A stretch of DNA of 64,000 bases from NCBI GenBank assembly GCA_949825065.1, contig OX463844.1:24585763-24649762 (forward strand), written 5' to 3'. Made by a program: the position numbers and the translations under genes. The notes under the pieces are model-generated. The model worked only from the letters and a program-made list of their open reading frames with translations, searched no databases and was not told where the DNA came from. This document shows, one piece after another, positions 11,333-22,741 of the stretch (the first letter of the stretch is position 1; each line of letters begins with the position of its first letter). The stretch is from Odontocerum albicorne (lineage: Eukaryota; Arthropoda; Insecta; Trichoptera; Odontoceridae).

Positions 11333-13229
11333 AAGGTGTTGTTTCTGATTTTATCTCAGATACTTTATTTCTTAAATATTAATATGATGTAATATTTTCA
11401 TAATACATACTTTGATATCAGACCTTTTTGAGAAAATGGGAAGAAAATATATATAATACCACAGGTTTAAAAATAATTAAACATATAATTAATCAATGCA
11501 CGTTATTGATTTTATTTCAGCCAAAATAACGCAAATAAAACCAATATTTTTTTATTTTATTTTTCCATGATTGTCATTCTATTAAATAAATACTTACCTA
11601 ACGTGTTCAACACAAGAAATACTCGTACTTGACGTTATGATGATCGTTTTTCTCGTCATTTCTCGCTATTCTTTAAGATAAAAATAACTCATACTTTGTG
11701 ATTTCAGGTGCGCATTGTTCTCATTTAGATGCTGGTTATCTTCCATTGTATTTGAAGGTCATACTTAAAGGTTTGATTTAACAAAATTGACAGTAAAATA
11801 ACTTATAAAAACTAACAATAGACAATCCGTCATTATGTTTCGTTATTTTCCATTTTCGTCATACAGTAATTGAACTTAAATATCACAGGAACATTGGACA
11901 TAAATTAAAAAGAGGATGGATTAAAATTCTACTTAAAAAATCGGTTTGTATCTCGACAGAAGGAATTTGAAGTATTCGATTTCGGTCAGATATTTATTAA
12001 ATCACTTATTATATATTTTAATAATTTTCCGATTCATACGTTAAAGCGCAGTCATCGAACAACAGACGATACATTGAATCTGGTTCTGATCCCATATGTT
12101 CACTTATCATTTGGGAATAGGAACCTGCTGTTCCTTCCACCAAGTATGCCCAATACGCTCCCGAGGGCGAATGGTGACTTTTTTTATATCACGACTAGTG
12201 TAAAAAATATAACATGACGATTCTTCGACGGAAGTTTTTGGAGCTCTCCTTATATGTATGTGAATGACTGATGCGGATATTTAGCGCGTAATAACAAGTT
12301 GTTGGAAATGATATGACGTACTTGTTGAAATTGTAATGCGCTTAGAATTGTGTTTATGATTGTAAATGTTTCTGATAAATATACAAGTTTAAAAAAAAAG
12401 TTATATGAAATTTGTTATGAAGGAATGAGACCACTCTGTCACACACAGACTTTGTCTAGAGAAGTGCTTCTCTGTGCCCATAAAATGGTTACTTTATTAA
12501 TTTGTAATTAACTTGTTATATTCAGTTCGCCATCCCATTCCAACGAAATTTTATTTTGTTTTATATAAATTACAAGTATTTTAATTCTTCGTTATGCAAA
12601 TACCGATTTTAGATAAAAAGTAAACGTGTTTAAAAAAATATCTGTCATAGCTTTCAATTCAATATGTACCTACTTAAATTAACAAAATAAACTATATTTA
12701 TTATAAAAGTAAATTTCATAACACACAATTTAGTAACTTAAGTTAGTATGTTTTTTGTGTGTATCATGTGATTTTGATAAAATAACTACAAAATTTTATA
12801 GTTTTTATCTTGAATCTTAAAAACAAAACAATGGAATAGAATTATTTATATGAATAATGATACCGCAAATATTATTTCGACAAATTTGTATAAATATATT
12901 ATACCGACGTTTCATACAATCGGTTATGAAAAATGTTGATTAAATACATGCAAGGAAAATAACCTGTTTAATCCGAAATTTATAAACTTAACATAAATGC
13001 AATAACAGTTCACATTTTTACACATGAAGGACTAAAATAAAGTTTAATAAAAATAGTTATGGAGAGCTTGAGATGATAGATAAGTATCACATTAAATCTC
13101 AATATTATAAATAATCAGGTCAGTACACCAGTTTCAGTGCACCATTTTCACTGCCTATACACCCCCACCCCTTACTAGCCAATTACCTTTTTTTTACTAA
13201 TGAACACTAATAAACATATTTGAAACATT
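11333..13229. other. No gene recognised
   Basis: AT-rich DNA with no convincing ORF or recognised repeat. Confidence 0.55.
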
Positions 13230-13290
13230 TAATTAAAGTCCTCATCACCGGACGAAGAGGACAGAGGTCTTTGAAACCGGTGGTGAACTT
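13230..13290 (+). repeat. GAAACCGG-core repeat, single arm
   Basis: CACCGGACGAAGAGGACAG, then TCTTTGAAACCGG, then GGTGAAC. It matches the loop of the 5949-6074 element. Only weak inverted arms remain here. Confidence 0.55.
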
Positions 13291-13310
13291 ATTAAAAAAA
13301 AACGTGTAAT

Positions 13311-13523
13311 TTATTTTATTAACTAAAAGTCATTTATTTAATCTATGAATGGTAAATCTGTTTCGCCAAAGTCACCCATTATTATTTTATTAACTAAAAG
13401 TCATTTATTTAATCTATGAATGGTAAATCTGTTTCGCCAAAGTCACCCATTATTATTTTATTAACTAAAAGTCATTTATTTAATCTATGAATGGTAAATC
13501 TGTTTCGCCAAAGTCACCCATTA
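13311..13523. repeat. Tandem repeat, 3 copies of 71 bp
   Basis: The marker AACTAAAAGTCATTTATTT occurs at 13321, 13392 and 13463, an exact 71-bp period with essentially identical units. A recent local amplification beside the GAAACCGG repeat. Confidence 0.92.
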
Positions 13524-14435
13524 TAATTTTTCACCGAGTAGATATAGCGATATCAATATGAAGAATGTTTAATTGGCCTGAATTTATTTTTCCCGCTTTG
13601 CAATACTTTTATTTTCACGTGACTAGTCCAAGCATACTCTGACCCACTATTTGCTATGATTCATTTCTGTAAACATATAATATTTGTAACACAAACGCGT
13701 GTTTAAAGAATAATATTTAATTCTTGCCATACGAATAAAAAACCTCAATAGAACTATGGGAAGTGTTTGGTGCTTGACACATCTCGTTATAAGAATGTTT
13801 GATTAATAGAATTCTGTTTCATTTTTGAAAACTTTCAATTAAGTTTATGAAATATTTCACCAACACTGCGTTCTCCGCATAAATCTAGAATTTATGAAAC
13901 CTGGAATTGTGGGACTAATTCAATTATCCTCTTAACGTTTTTTTTATTTAGTTAGTACTTCCATACAAATACATATAATGGATGTATTGCTTTAAATTAA
14001 TTTCTTACAATCAACCAGCTTTTGTTTCATAATCATTGCCAGAACCCATGACCGTGTCTTAAACTTAGTAAATAAAAACCATTTTTGAAAAAAAAAGCAA
14101 AAAATAAACAAAAGATAAATCTCAAAGTAAATAGGGATCAGGGTGGGAAATGTATGGGAGTTCAGGACGAGGAATTTTTTAAGATAAATTGTAAAGCTTT
14201 TTCTTAAATATTGATACACGGATTTTACCCAAAACGCCAAATGCTGTCTTAACTGTTTAATGGACGCGAGTAATATTATTATCACTTCTAGTTTGAAAAT
14301 TAAAAGCACTTGAAGTCTGGACAAAGGAATAACTAGAGAGAGAAAGAGAGACTAATTGACTTTTCGTAACATCGCTAATAACTGAATCATACTTACTTAC
14401 ATAATACGTTACGTCATACGGGCAAAATGTAAGTA
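13524..14435. other. No gene recognised
   Basis: AT-rich DNA. A 110-codon minus-strand ORF (13992-14324) has no known motif and looks like chance in low-complexity sequence. Confidence 0.55.
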
Positions 14436-14602
14436 CAGTACCCGGCGGTAAGTAATGTACATCGTTTGTAGAGCGTCGTCTCTGTCATTCATACACGTGT
14501 TCCGTCGCGATTTGTCAGTCGTTACCGGATCGGACTGTTTGCACATCGTGCGACAGAGACGACGCTCTACAAACGATGTATATTACTTACCGCCGGGTAC
14601 TG
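14436..14602. mobile_element. 167-bp MITE with ~50-bp terminal inverted repeats
   Basis: The left arm (14436-14486) begins CAGTACCCGGCGGTAAGTAA. The right arm (14552-14602) is its reverse complement with one or two mismatches. The GC-rich 65-bp centre encodes nothing recognisable. The true boundary may be at the TA inside CAGTACCC, giving a TA target duplication as in Tc1/mariner-like elements, but the symmetric flanks make this ambiguous. Superfamily unassigned. Confidence 0.85.
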
Positions 14603-14779
14603 GACCATTCCTTGTGTATCTTAGAATGCGAAGCTGTGAATAGTTTGTAACATTCTTATTTTTTTTATATGCTCACGAAACTTATTTGTTTCGTATGATG
14701 GCGAATATGACAAAGAATAGTTGCGGTGGGCAATAGAGTGAATGGTGGGTTATGTAATGTGCTTACTAACTGGAGTATT
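14603..14779. other. No gene recognised
   Basis: Short AT-rich spacer between the MITE and a LINE remnant. Confidence 0.5.
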
Positions 14780-15330
14780 TCAAGAGAATAAAAACTTATT
14801 TCTCATAATGGAATTTTGGTCCCAACGTTTTGATATTTAATCGAAACTTGGACGTGGCTTAAATATGATGAAAATATGAACACGGTAGAAATAAGAGCGT
14901 TGCGTACAATATGTGTAAAAACAATGTATGACAGAATAAGGAATGAGGGCATTAAGGAAAAATGCGGATCGAAAGAAAATACAAAACTTAAGATGAAGAA
15001 AGAAACATTGAGCATTAAAATTAAGAAAATAACAAAATAGCAAACAAAAACAAAACATGAGCATAAACATTGAGATGGTTCGCCCACGTAGTAAGAATAA
15101 ATGATTTACAAAAATATTCTATACGAGTAGTATATGATATATGAGAAAAATTTGGAAGGTCTCGAAAAACGTGATATGACCAAATCAATCAAATTCTGAA
15201 AGAGGGATTTTTTTAAAATTAGAGCATGCATGACGAGAATATGGGCGTGGTAGAAGTAAAGATATGGCCGAAAAGAACGCAGTACGGATCTGTTCACTTA
15301 ACATATCCCAATAAGGACATGGCATGATAG
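14780..15330 (+). pseudogene. LINE reverse transcriptase C-terminal remnant
   Basis: Forward frames give VEIRALRTICVKTMYDRIRN (~14888-14947), then LRWFAHVVRIND (~15070-15105) and later QINQILKEG. This is the order of motifs at the end of LINE RTs (a 'RRxLG...' region, then 'LRWFGHV.RM', then 'W...V...L'). Multiple stops. Probably related to the family at 56740-57200, on the opposite strand. Confidence 0.55.
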
Positions 15331-15954
15331 TGTAATGATGATGAAGCGTATATGATATTATATATGTATTTGACAACATTTATAAATCTTATATAATGTG
15401 TGTTGTTAAAAATATGATCATCATAGAATGTTAAAATACAGAAGAAACATAAGCTTTACCAGTTAAAAGCTTTTATCTAGCAAGTGCAATGCCGAGGAAT
15501 CGAATTACGCATTTAAGAGATATGGGTTTGAATTGTTGATAAAGAGAACGGTATGTGTATCTTATATCTCAGGTAACATAACAAGACTTGCAGGAATTAT
15601 GTGGACTATAACAAGTGTCGGCATTTATTGGCTATTCAGTATAACAGACAGGCCTTACATGTACTCGTATATATCTTAACACTTTATTGAAGGATAAACT
15701 ATTTTTAAAACTTAGTCCATTAAGAAAAATTACTTGTAACAATATGAAAGTTGTTTTTAAAGAACGCATTCTTTTAGACTTTTGTTGTATACAGTACAAC
15801 CTGGCGGTTCTTAAAGAAGCCTTAAGTAAAAACCTCCCTGGATTTCTTTTTAGCAAAATTGGTTACTTAAGGGAAGTCTTATCAACTAGGCCAAGGAAGT
15901 CGTCGTATTATGTATGCACTATGACCTCTTGAGATATTTTGATAGGAAAAAAAT
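15331..15954. other. No gene recognised
   Basis: AT-rich DNA. Overlapping short ORFs at 15632-15932 on both strands have no known domain. Confidence 0.5.
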
Positions 15955-16170
15955 GGACAATCGCTACTCCTAGTGCTCGGATGTCCTCGTCTTCATCATT
16001 CTCTCATCTTTTTTGGACGACCTCTGCGTTTTCTCCCGTTAACCTTCAGCCGAAGTAACGATCGGCCTATAACTTTTCGGGTCTTCTAGCAATGGGTCCG
16101 AACCAGCGCAATCTGGTCGCCCTCAATTTGTCATTTACGGGTGCCACTTTGAGACTTTTTCTGATATATT
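15955..16170 (-). pseudogene. LINE reverse transcriptase C-terminal remnant
   Basis: The minus strand reads KLRATRLRWFGPIARRPE followed by decayed sequence. The 'RLRWFGHIARRP' motif is characteristic of the RT C-terminus of many insect LINEs. Only about 200 bases survive. Confidence 0.55.
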
Positions 16171-16171
16171 C

Positions 16172-16193
16172 GATATCATTTATAAATGATATC
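16172..16193. repeat. 22-bp perfect palindrome
   Basis: GATATCATTTA followed directly by its reverse complement. No known role. Confidence 0.85.
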
Positions 16194-16507
16194 AAAAACA
16201 TTTTTAAAGACATTTCTTTTTATATGACGTTCAGCTAAAGTATGCATTTTACACCTCTTTCAACAATTTCTAAATATTTAACCAGTTTGCAATAATATCA
16301 CGAATGTTTAGATTTTTCGTGCGAAAATAAATTATTACGAAAGAACAACATAAATCAACTGACTCTTTTTAATTGAATATGGAAAACTAACATACTTAAA
16401 TCAACTGTTTTTTTAGAACTACTTAAATCAATTTATTATTTTTTCTGGTTCACTTGTTTCTACGTCAAAATTATGTTGTAAAATCATTGTAAAGATCAAT
16501 ATTAAAA

Positions 16508-16973
16508 ACGTTGTAATTTGTTTTTACACACACTGTATATTCGACTTTTTGTAACGGTATAACCCTACCGGTTTCAAGGCTTTCACCTCATCATCAGGGA
16601 GCACAAACAAGACTGAATTATGTTCGAACTGGTACCTACATACATACCTCTTACGGTAAACATTCGGGTTGGGGACTGTGAGTGGAGGGAGGGAGGAGAC
16701 AACTTCAGCGAGCAGCGGCGAGATTCATGAACATCTGGGAAACCCATATATTCCAAGAATCTGGCCGCTGCTCGCCGAGGTTGCCTCCTCCCTCCCCCCA
16801 CCCACAGTCCTCAACCCGAATGTTTACCGTTAAAAGTGTGTAGGTTGGTACCAGTTCGAACAGAATTTAGTCTTGTTGGCGCTCCCCTGATGAAGTGAAT
16901 GCCTTGAAACCGGTAAGGTTATACCGTTACAAAAAGTGGAATAAACAGTGTTTGATAAAACAAATTACAATGT
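16508..16973. mobile_element. ~466-bp near-perfect palindromic foldback element
   Basis: The two halves are inverted copies. The left includes TTGTAACGGTATAACC, then CCGGTTTCAAGGC, then a G/A-rich block and GCGAGCAGCGGCGAGAT. The right repeats all of these in reverse complement, around a short unmatched centre near 16725-16752. Arms are over 200 bp with few mismatches. Each arm contains the GAAACCGG core. There is no transposase, and I cannot define the target duplication. Confidence 0.9.
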
Positions 16974-17197
16974 CTTTAAACCTTCACAATGTTAATGCCT
17001 TAATTATAAATAATATATAATACGATATTAAAAAATGGCTGGCATATTTGTACAAATGTGTTATGTACTCGTATTATAAATATACTAACATTAAGAATGT
17101 TTACTTTGGACAGCATATTCAGTTGTTATAAATGATATTGTTTTTAATTTTAATTAATGGATCAATCTGTTGAAATTGATGTATAACTTGATAAGAT

Positions 17198-17319
17198 CTT
17201 TAATCAACAACTATATCTTATATTATTGCATAACTCAATTATTATACATACTTGCTAACTTTAATCAACAACTATATCTTATATTATTGCATAACTCAAT
17301 TATTATACATACTTGCTAA
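17198..17319. repeat. Tandem duplication, 2 x 61 bp
   Basis: CTTTAATCAACAACTATATC starts at 17198 and again at 17259. The two units are almost identical. Confidence 0.9.
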
Positions 17320-17573
17320 CTAAAGATTTTCTCAATATAAAAACGAATACTTGTAAAGTCAAATTGTTTGCCAATTAAGACACAGCATAAAAAAAATAAA
17401 GTTTATGCTTCTCTAATTCTTAGCATCTCTACCTACACATTTATTTATTGAAAAAATATACGAAATTTACGCAACCTGTACAAATCATAGCAACATTTCC
17501 TACATAAAAGATAAAATATTATCAGTTAAAAAATTAGTACAATATTAAAAAAAACATCAAAGTAAATATAAAA

Positions 17574-17867
17574 ATGAAAAATATAAAAATGAAATTACCA
17601 GTCTCCATACGTGTCGTGTCCACCACGGTGCGGGTGATTTTTGCATGCTTACTACATTCGGTAATGTCTTTTAATATCACCATGATAATGAAGGTTGCAA
17701 CGCTTTCGAAAAGCCTGCCATCATTTAAGCCAATTAAATACGGCTGTAACTCTGGAAAACATTATAAACAAGTTTTTAAGTGTTATTTACGATGCTACTC
17801 GGGCGAATGTGACTATAAAAATGCATATACAAAGTTAAGTGAAGTGACATTGACAATATTGTTATAA
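17574..17867 (+). other. Unrecognised 97-codon ORF with cysteine cluster
   Basis: An open frame with a basic/hydrophobic N-terminal stretch (residues ~7-35) that could act as a signal or anchor. The C-terminal part holds four closely spaced cysteines (~58-79; spacing C-x11-C-x3-C-x4-C). Its base composition is a little more balanced than its flanks. No family is recognised, and no promoter or splice sites are evident. It may be a chance frame. Confidence 0.18.
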
Positions 17868-18174
17868 TTGTATCAGCATTGAATTAGTAGAACAATTAAC
17901 AGATGTATTTAATGTAATTAAAAATGAAACGGAGAAATTCTTACACAATATTTATTTTAGATAATTACAACTTAAGATGTAGGTTTACACGGAAAAAATA
18001 ATATTGACCATATGATCGTTTTTGACCAGCGGTTATAAAACTTTTTCACTGGTTGATAGATGCTTTGGCATCTAGCTAAATTGATATGGACCCCAATTAA
18101 TGAAAAAAATACTACACTAATTGAGTTTAAAAAATAAAACCAATATAACTGTAGACCCCTTTTTTAATTTTATA

Positions 18175-18531
18175 TACGGATGTCGCAAAAAAACGTATCC
18201 ACACTTTTAATGATTATAAAGTCTGTATTTATCAGCATACAGTTCCCTTTCAACGTTCACAATGAACTACATAAATGTATATATTTTATACTTGGCGTCT
18301 GTTTTCAAACTGATGAGACATTACTGGCAACGCGAAGCAACGAAATCACAAACATCGAGAATCATTTCATTTGGTATTTGGGCACATTCTCTTTCAATGG
18401 CTATTCGTAATTCATCAATGGTTTTAGGTTTTTTAGAATAAACTTTATTCTTGAGAAATCCCCAAAATAAAAAGTCTACTACCGCGTTTTTGTTATTAAA
18501 GTATGGATACATTTTTTTGCGACATCCTGTA
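18175..18531 (-). mobile_element. Deleted Tc1/mariner-type element with transposase C-terminus
   Basis: Terminal repeats GGATGTCGCAAAAAAA at both ends extend to about 30 bp; TA dinucleotides flank both ends. The minus strand (~18321-18512) encodes FLFWGFLKNKVYSKKP, TIDELRIAI and IPNEMILDV, matching the last part of Tc1/mariner transposases. The catalytic domain is deleted; about 357 bp remain of an element normally over 1 kb. Non-autonomous. Confidence 0.8.
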
Positions 18532-18799
18532 TATTAAAAACTTATTCATTTACGTAACTAATTTATACTACTTTATTTCGTCTTGATGCGAAGAATGATG
18601 CTGTGTTTTTCTTTACCAAATAATGAATGTCGTTCTCAACGTTGGAAAGTTTAATTTTTAGACTTGACTCCACCTGCAGCCGGTTTTGATATTTATTTTT
18701 TATATAGACGAAGGATTAGGCCACAAGTAGAAAAATGTATTAGTTTTAGTTTGTTGCGTGCGTGAAGATTTTTTTAGAATGATTGTAATATATTTCTGA

Positions 18800-18870
18800 A
18801 ATGTTTGTGGAGATACCCTCACGGACCTTTGGGGGTCTGCGGACACTAATTTGAGAGCCGCGGCTCTGAA
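18800..18870. mobile_element. Possible hAT terminus remnant
   Basis: GGGGGTCTGCGGACACTAAT followed by TTTGAGAGCCGCGGCTCTG resembles the ends of hAT elements, where a G-run with CCGCGG precedes 'TTTGAGAACCGCTG'. No partner end was found. Confidence 0.35.
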
Positions 18871-18984
18871 TTATAAGATACTTTGGACAGAAATTGATTC
18901 GTTTATTTGCAATGGACGATTGTACACTTATGTAAGTGTAACATAAATGTTTATGGATAAATAATAAATCGGGACCACATTACG

Positions 18985-19170
18985 TACATACCTTCATGTT
19001 GTTTCTCTGTCGGGGTAACTAGAGAGTACAAGTAACTACATCCATATACCCTTTTATCATATACAATTCCTACGATTTCTCTGACTTGATATTTAATTTC
19101 ATTCATTCAAAATATTCACTCGATCCAACCATACTTTCCTTGGTATTCCCGTTCACACAACAAAACACAT
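18985..19170 (-). pseudogene. LINE family B 3'-end fragment
   Basis: Shares CCTACGATTTCTCTGACTT and CGATCCAACCATACTTTCCT with the 3' ends at 1388-1845 and 56740-57200. Minus-strand reading gives KESMVGSSEYFE. A short decayed remnant. Confidence 0.6.
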
Positions 19171-19554
19171 TTAATACAGTTAAAATAAAACAAAATTAGA
19201 TGTAAATATATAAGTCACAACAAAACCGCAAACCACTATCGCTGAAAAATAAAATGACAAAAAATGTTTTTGTTGTTATATGTTTTATCATAAAAATACT
19301 TGTCTAGGACTGAAAACAATTTGGTAGTTTTTTATGTAACATATTTTTCAACCTCTGTTACAACCGTGGAATCATCCATTGTTGAATTGTCGATGATCGT
19401 TAAATTCACAACATCGCACACATGCGTCAAATCTCGTGACATGTTCGAGACAAAAAATGTTCACTTATTTATATTCAGGACCGTTTTCAGGATGGAACAT
19501 CAGGAGTGTTGGTATCGGGTACAAAATGTGATAATGTTGACAGGATAAAATGAA

Positions 19555-19800
19555 ATATATCTCGCTGAAAAAAAAATTAAATCACAAATATTCGCTGCGC
19601 TCGAGTAGAGATTGCCTTTTGGTATTTCCAGTTAATTGGTCCTCTTTTTTCACGTCGTTCTTGACTGTTCGTGCCGTCAGTCTCTGGAACCGATTACCGG
19701 TTGGTCTAAACAATTTTACATTTCTCTTCAATAATGAAGTGTGTTTTTTCATAGTTATCATTTTCCTTTCATTCCCGGGTCTTAATGACATTTGAAAATA
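19555..19800 (+). pseudogene. LINE family A reverse transcriptase C-terminal fragment
   Basis: The forward frame reads LRSSRDCLLVFPVNWSSFF, then LTVRAVSLWNRLPVGLNNF. The minus-strand LINE at 58895-59785 has LRSNRDCLLAFPVHRSSFF and FTVHAVRLWNQL in the same order, so these are copies of one family. It matches the extreme C-terminus of CR1/Jockey-like RTs. 5'-truncated. Confidence 0.75.
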
Positions 19801-20449
19801 TTTTGTTTGACTTGTTTTCCCCCCATTTGTTTTCAAATGTGTTTAGTGTGTTCAATTTGCATAGCTAGTTCGTGATAACGATTCACATATAAATGTTGAA
19901 AATTTCATGTGAAGTATTTTTTCTTGAGGTTATAGCTTTATGCGTTTAAAATTAGGCCATGACTCTGTTTATTTTTATTTGAAGACCACAAATATTTTCA
20001 GTGGTTGAACGGAGCGACCAAACCCCGTGTTATTTCGACACTTATGATGTATATACGAGTTTACGTATGACGAAACTGCATGTTGATAAAAACTTATTGT
20101 AAAATAAACAAGTTTCTAGTAAGGAAATATAAATTCATCACCATCCTCGTCATTTCCCTTTTATTCGGGGGCTGCGCGACTAGTCGCCTTTCTTTATCGT
20201 GCTCTATCCAGAGTAATCTCGGTGCAAATCACTCATGTCTTGGTTGATGCTACCCTTTCATCGCTTCGTTGGACGACATCAACGTCTTTTTCCAGGGATT
20301 CCCATTGTCTTGTTTCCCACATATTCAGCTGGTTTTATTTGTATATATCTGTACCTCCGAAGCATAATCTTTAAATTTCAGCAAGATTGGGTCAATTTTC
20401 ATTTTACTCGAACATATTGATTCCTAATTCCGTTCCATTTCTCATTGAA

Positions 20450-20500
20450 GATTTTTATACAAACATGCAGAAAACATAAAAACATGTTTGTATAAAAATC
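20450..20500. repeat. 18-bp perfect inverted repeat
   Basis: GATTTTTATACAAACATG (20450-20467) and its exact reverse complement (20483-20500) around a 15-base loop. Confidence 0.9.
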
Positions 20501-20778
20501 TCAGTATAAAACCAAGTGAATTTTTATCTCTTATGATATATTTTTTTATTTATATTATTGTGTAGTTTCAGAGAGTAAATTATCTTATCAGTTAATTTGC
20601 TTATTACAATTATTTACTTATTCCATTTCACCGAATGATAAATTTGTATTTTTTAGAATAAAAATTAATTAATATTTTTATTTTAAACTCGGAATATAAA
20701 GTAAACGTGGTACGGAATGAAGCGTACCAATTATCCGGGGGTTGTATTATACTCGTACCCATGCTAAAAATAAACAGC

Positions 20779-21153
20779 TTATAGGTCTTCCGCCTCCAGT
20801 CTGCTCGACAGTAAGCTACAGTTCCTAGATGGAAGCAAATATCTCGAACTAATTACATTCATCCTTTGTGCGAAAAGATCGCCCAAAGACCGAGGCTGAA
20901 CTACCAAAACAATATTTATTATGTTGATGCCAATCGTATCAACCAATATTACAGCTTTTGTCGGTTCACAAGTTAATGAGCCGAAATATGGTGCATGAAA
21001 AAAACTCAACAAACTGCAAAGTAGATTTGGCTTTTGCACTTCCAATACACTAACATTTACTGCCCGAGGGCGAGAGTTATCAGTGGGCTGATATTCAAAC
21101 ACGTATTTTGTATTTTGTCTAATGATGCCATCTCCATTGCTGTGAGTGGCCAA
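20779..21153 (-). other. Unrecognised 124-codon ORF
   Basis: The longest open frame in this interval, with mixed composition and no repeat structure. I recognise no domain. It ends about 90 bases from the hAT pseudogene on the opposite strand and could be decayed transposon sequence. No promoter or splice evidence. Confidence 0.2.
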
Positions 21154-21243
21154 GTATCGAATAGAAAGGATCGACTAGACTCCAATTTCACCTCATCCCA
21201 AGCAGCCTTATAACCGACCGAGTCAGATGCGTTCATTCAAAAT

Positions 21244-21990
21244 ATGGATGGTCTTCCAACTTGTCACACCTGTCACGAAAATATCGCAAATAATAAGAAA
21301 TCAAACTTAGAGAGACATTTCTCTACAAAACATAGTACATTCACGAGCAAATATCCGGCAGGTGATGGTGACGCACGGAAGAGAGCTGTTACAGAACTTC
21401 AGCGTCAAAATCAGAAGTCGAAGAACAATGAAGAACAATTTTGGTGAACGTTTTCAACAATTCAGAGCAAATAAGACAATACTAGCTTTTATCGTACGCC
21501 CTTTCAAAATAAATGTCAATGAACTTAACTTAACACCGTTCGACACAGATGCTGGTTCACTCCAGATACAGTTAATAGATTTAAAAAGCAAGGAACGGTG
21601 GAGCAACAAATTCACAGATCTGACCAGCCGCTTGGAAGAACTCGAAAGAGAGAAATCCAATTTGATTTCTCAGCACAGGTGGACAGCTATAAAAAAACTG
21701 CCTAAAATAGAAACAATAATATTTGATACATGGAATAGTTTGCCTGAAACATATGACGCGTTAAAAATACTAGCTTTTGGTATTCTCACTATCTTTGGCT
21801 CTACATAGTATATGATATATGCGAACAAACATTCTCAACTATGAATCAAATAAAAAATAAACTTAGAAGCAGAATAACGGATGAAAATGTACAATAATGT
21901 ATTCAATTAAAAATAAGTAGCTATTTGTCAGATATATTAAAGCTATCAAAAGCGATGCATGGACGCCGTTCTAATAAAAAAAATTAATAA
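21244..21990 (+). pseudogene. hAT transposase, zinc finger fused to C-terminal domain
   Basis: Frame 1 (21244-21447) is a BED/C2H2-like finger: CHTCHENI then NLERHFSTKH, i.e. C-x2-C-x14-H-x4-H, followed by SKYP and a K/R-rich segment. This resembles the N-terminus of the GTF2IRD2/ZBED-type hAT proteins. From ~21450 another frame continues with RPFKINVNELNL, DTDAGSLQIQLIDLKS, FDTWNSLPETYDALKILA and LTIFGSTY, the C-terminal hAT region. The catalytic middle is missing and there is a frameshift at the join, so it is non-functional. Confidence 0.82.
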
Positions 21991-22147
21991 AAAATCTCGA
22001 ACTTTTTTTTCCCCTAAAAATCCATATCATAAGTACATATGTACTCGTATATTATGTTACATATGTGGTATGCGGCTCCCTGGTATCTTTGTTATCCTGT
22101 TTCCATGACAATTTGGCTCTTCTCACTTGACAAACTGCCGACCCCTG
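21244..22147 (+). mobile_element. Internally deleted hAT transposon (right end preserved)
   Basis: The left part encodes a zinc finger and the right part a hAT dimerisation region; the segment ends with CTGCCGACCCCTG (22135-22147). Its reverse complement CAGGGGTCGGCAG is a typical hAT terminus. I could not locate the left terminus or an 8-bp duplication, so the true start is uncertain and may lie upstream of 21244. Confidence 0.75.
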
Positions 22148-22741
22148 GACTAGGGGACCTGAGAACAGAAATTCTTCATTTCATTTAGTTGCTAATAAGA
22201 ATACTTCGGATTTTCTTATTGAATTAATCATTTTTGCTAAATTCCTTAAAGCGGGAGATTTATTTTGATCCGATATTTTACGTCTTCCGAATTATCAAGA
22301 GCTTTCAAATATGTTGCGTCTAACGAAACGACACATGGATAAATATTTTTATGGTGTATATATGTAGCTTAAGGAGTGCCTTTAAATATGTTTTCGTTGT
22401 TAAGAAATCATCAGAGAGCTACTCCTTTATAAAAGTTGTAGAGTATTCTTGCTTGAAATATCTTAATCATGAAAAAAATGAAAAACCATCCCATGTTTTC
22501 TACCTACCATTATTTCAATATCATTTAAAAAAAAATCACAAAGATAATTGTGACGTCTCTAAGCTGTTGTTTTTATGATTTATTTCAAGTGACACTTATG
22601 TGCATGCACGTGGCTCGAGAAATTATTCCACTTGTCATTGATATATCATATATGTCGATGTACGCTTGTTGCGTATTTCACAAATCGGATATAATTGTGA
22701 AATCCACAGATCATTACGTGGGAAGTTTGAAAAGTTAAAAA
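22148..22741. other. No gene recognised
   Basis: AT-rich DNA between hAT and mariner remnants. Chance ORFs at 22351-22738 have no domain. Confidence 0.5.

Larger units (their letters stand above)
16974..18174. other. AT-rich DNA, no recognised gene
   Basis: Contains a 61-bp tandem duplication (17198-17319) and an unrecognised cysteine-containing ORF (17574-17867). Confidence 0.5.
19801..21243. other. No clear gene; one inverted repeat and one unknown ORF
   Basis: AT-rich, with a somewhat GC-richer patch at 20150-20300 that may be decayed repeat sequence. Contains a hairpin (20450-20500) and an unrecognised ORF (20779-21153). Confidence 0.45.
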
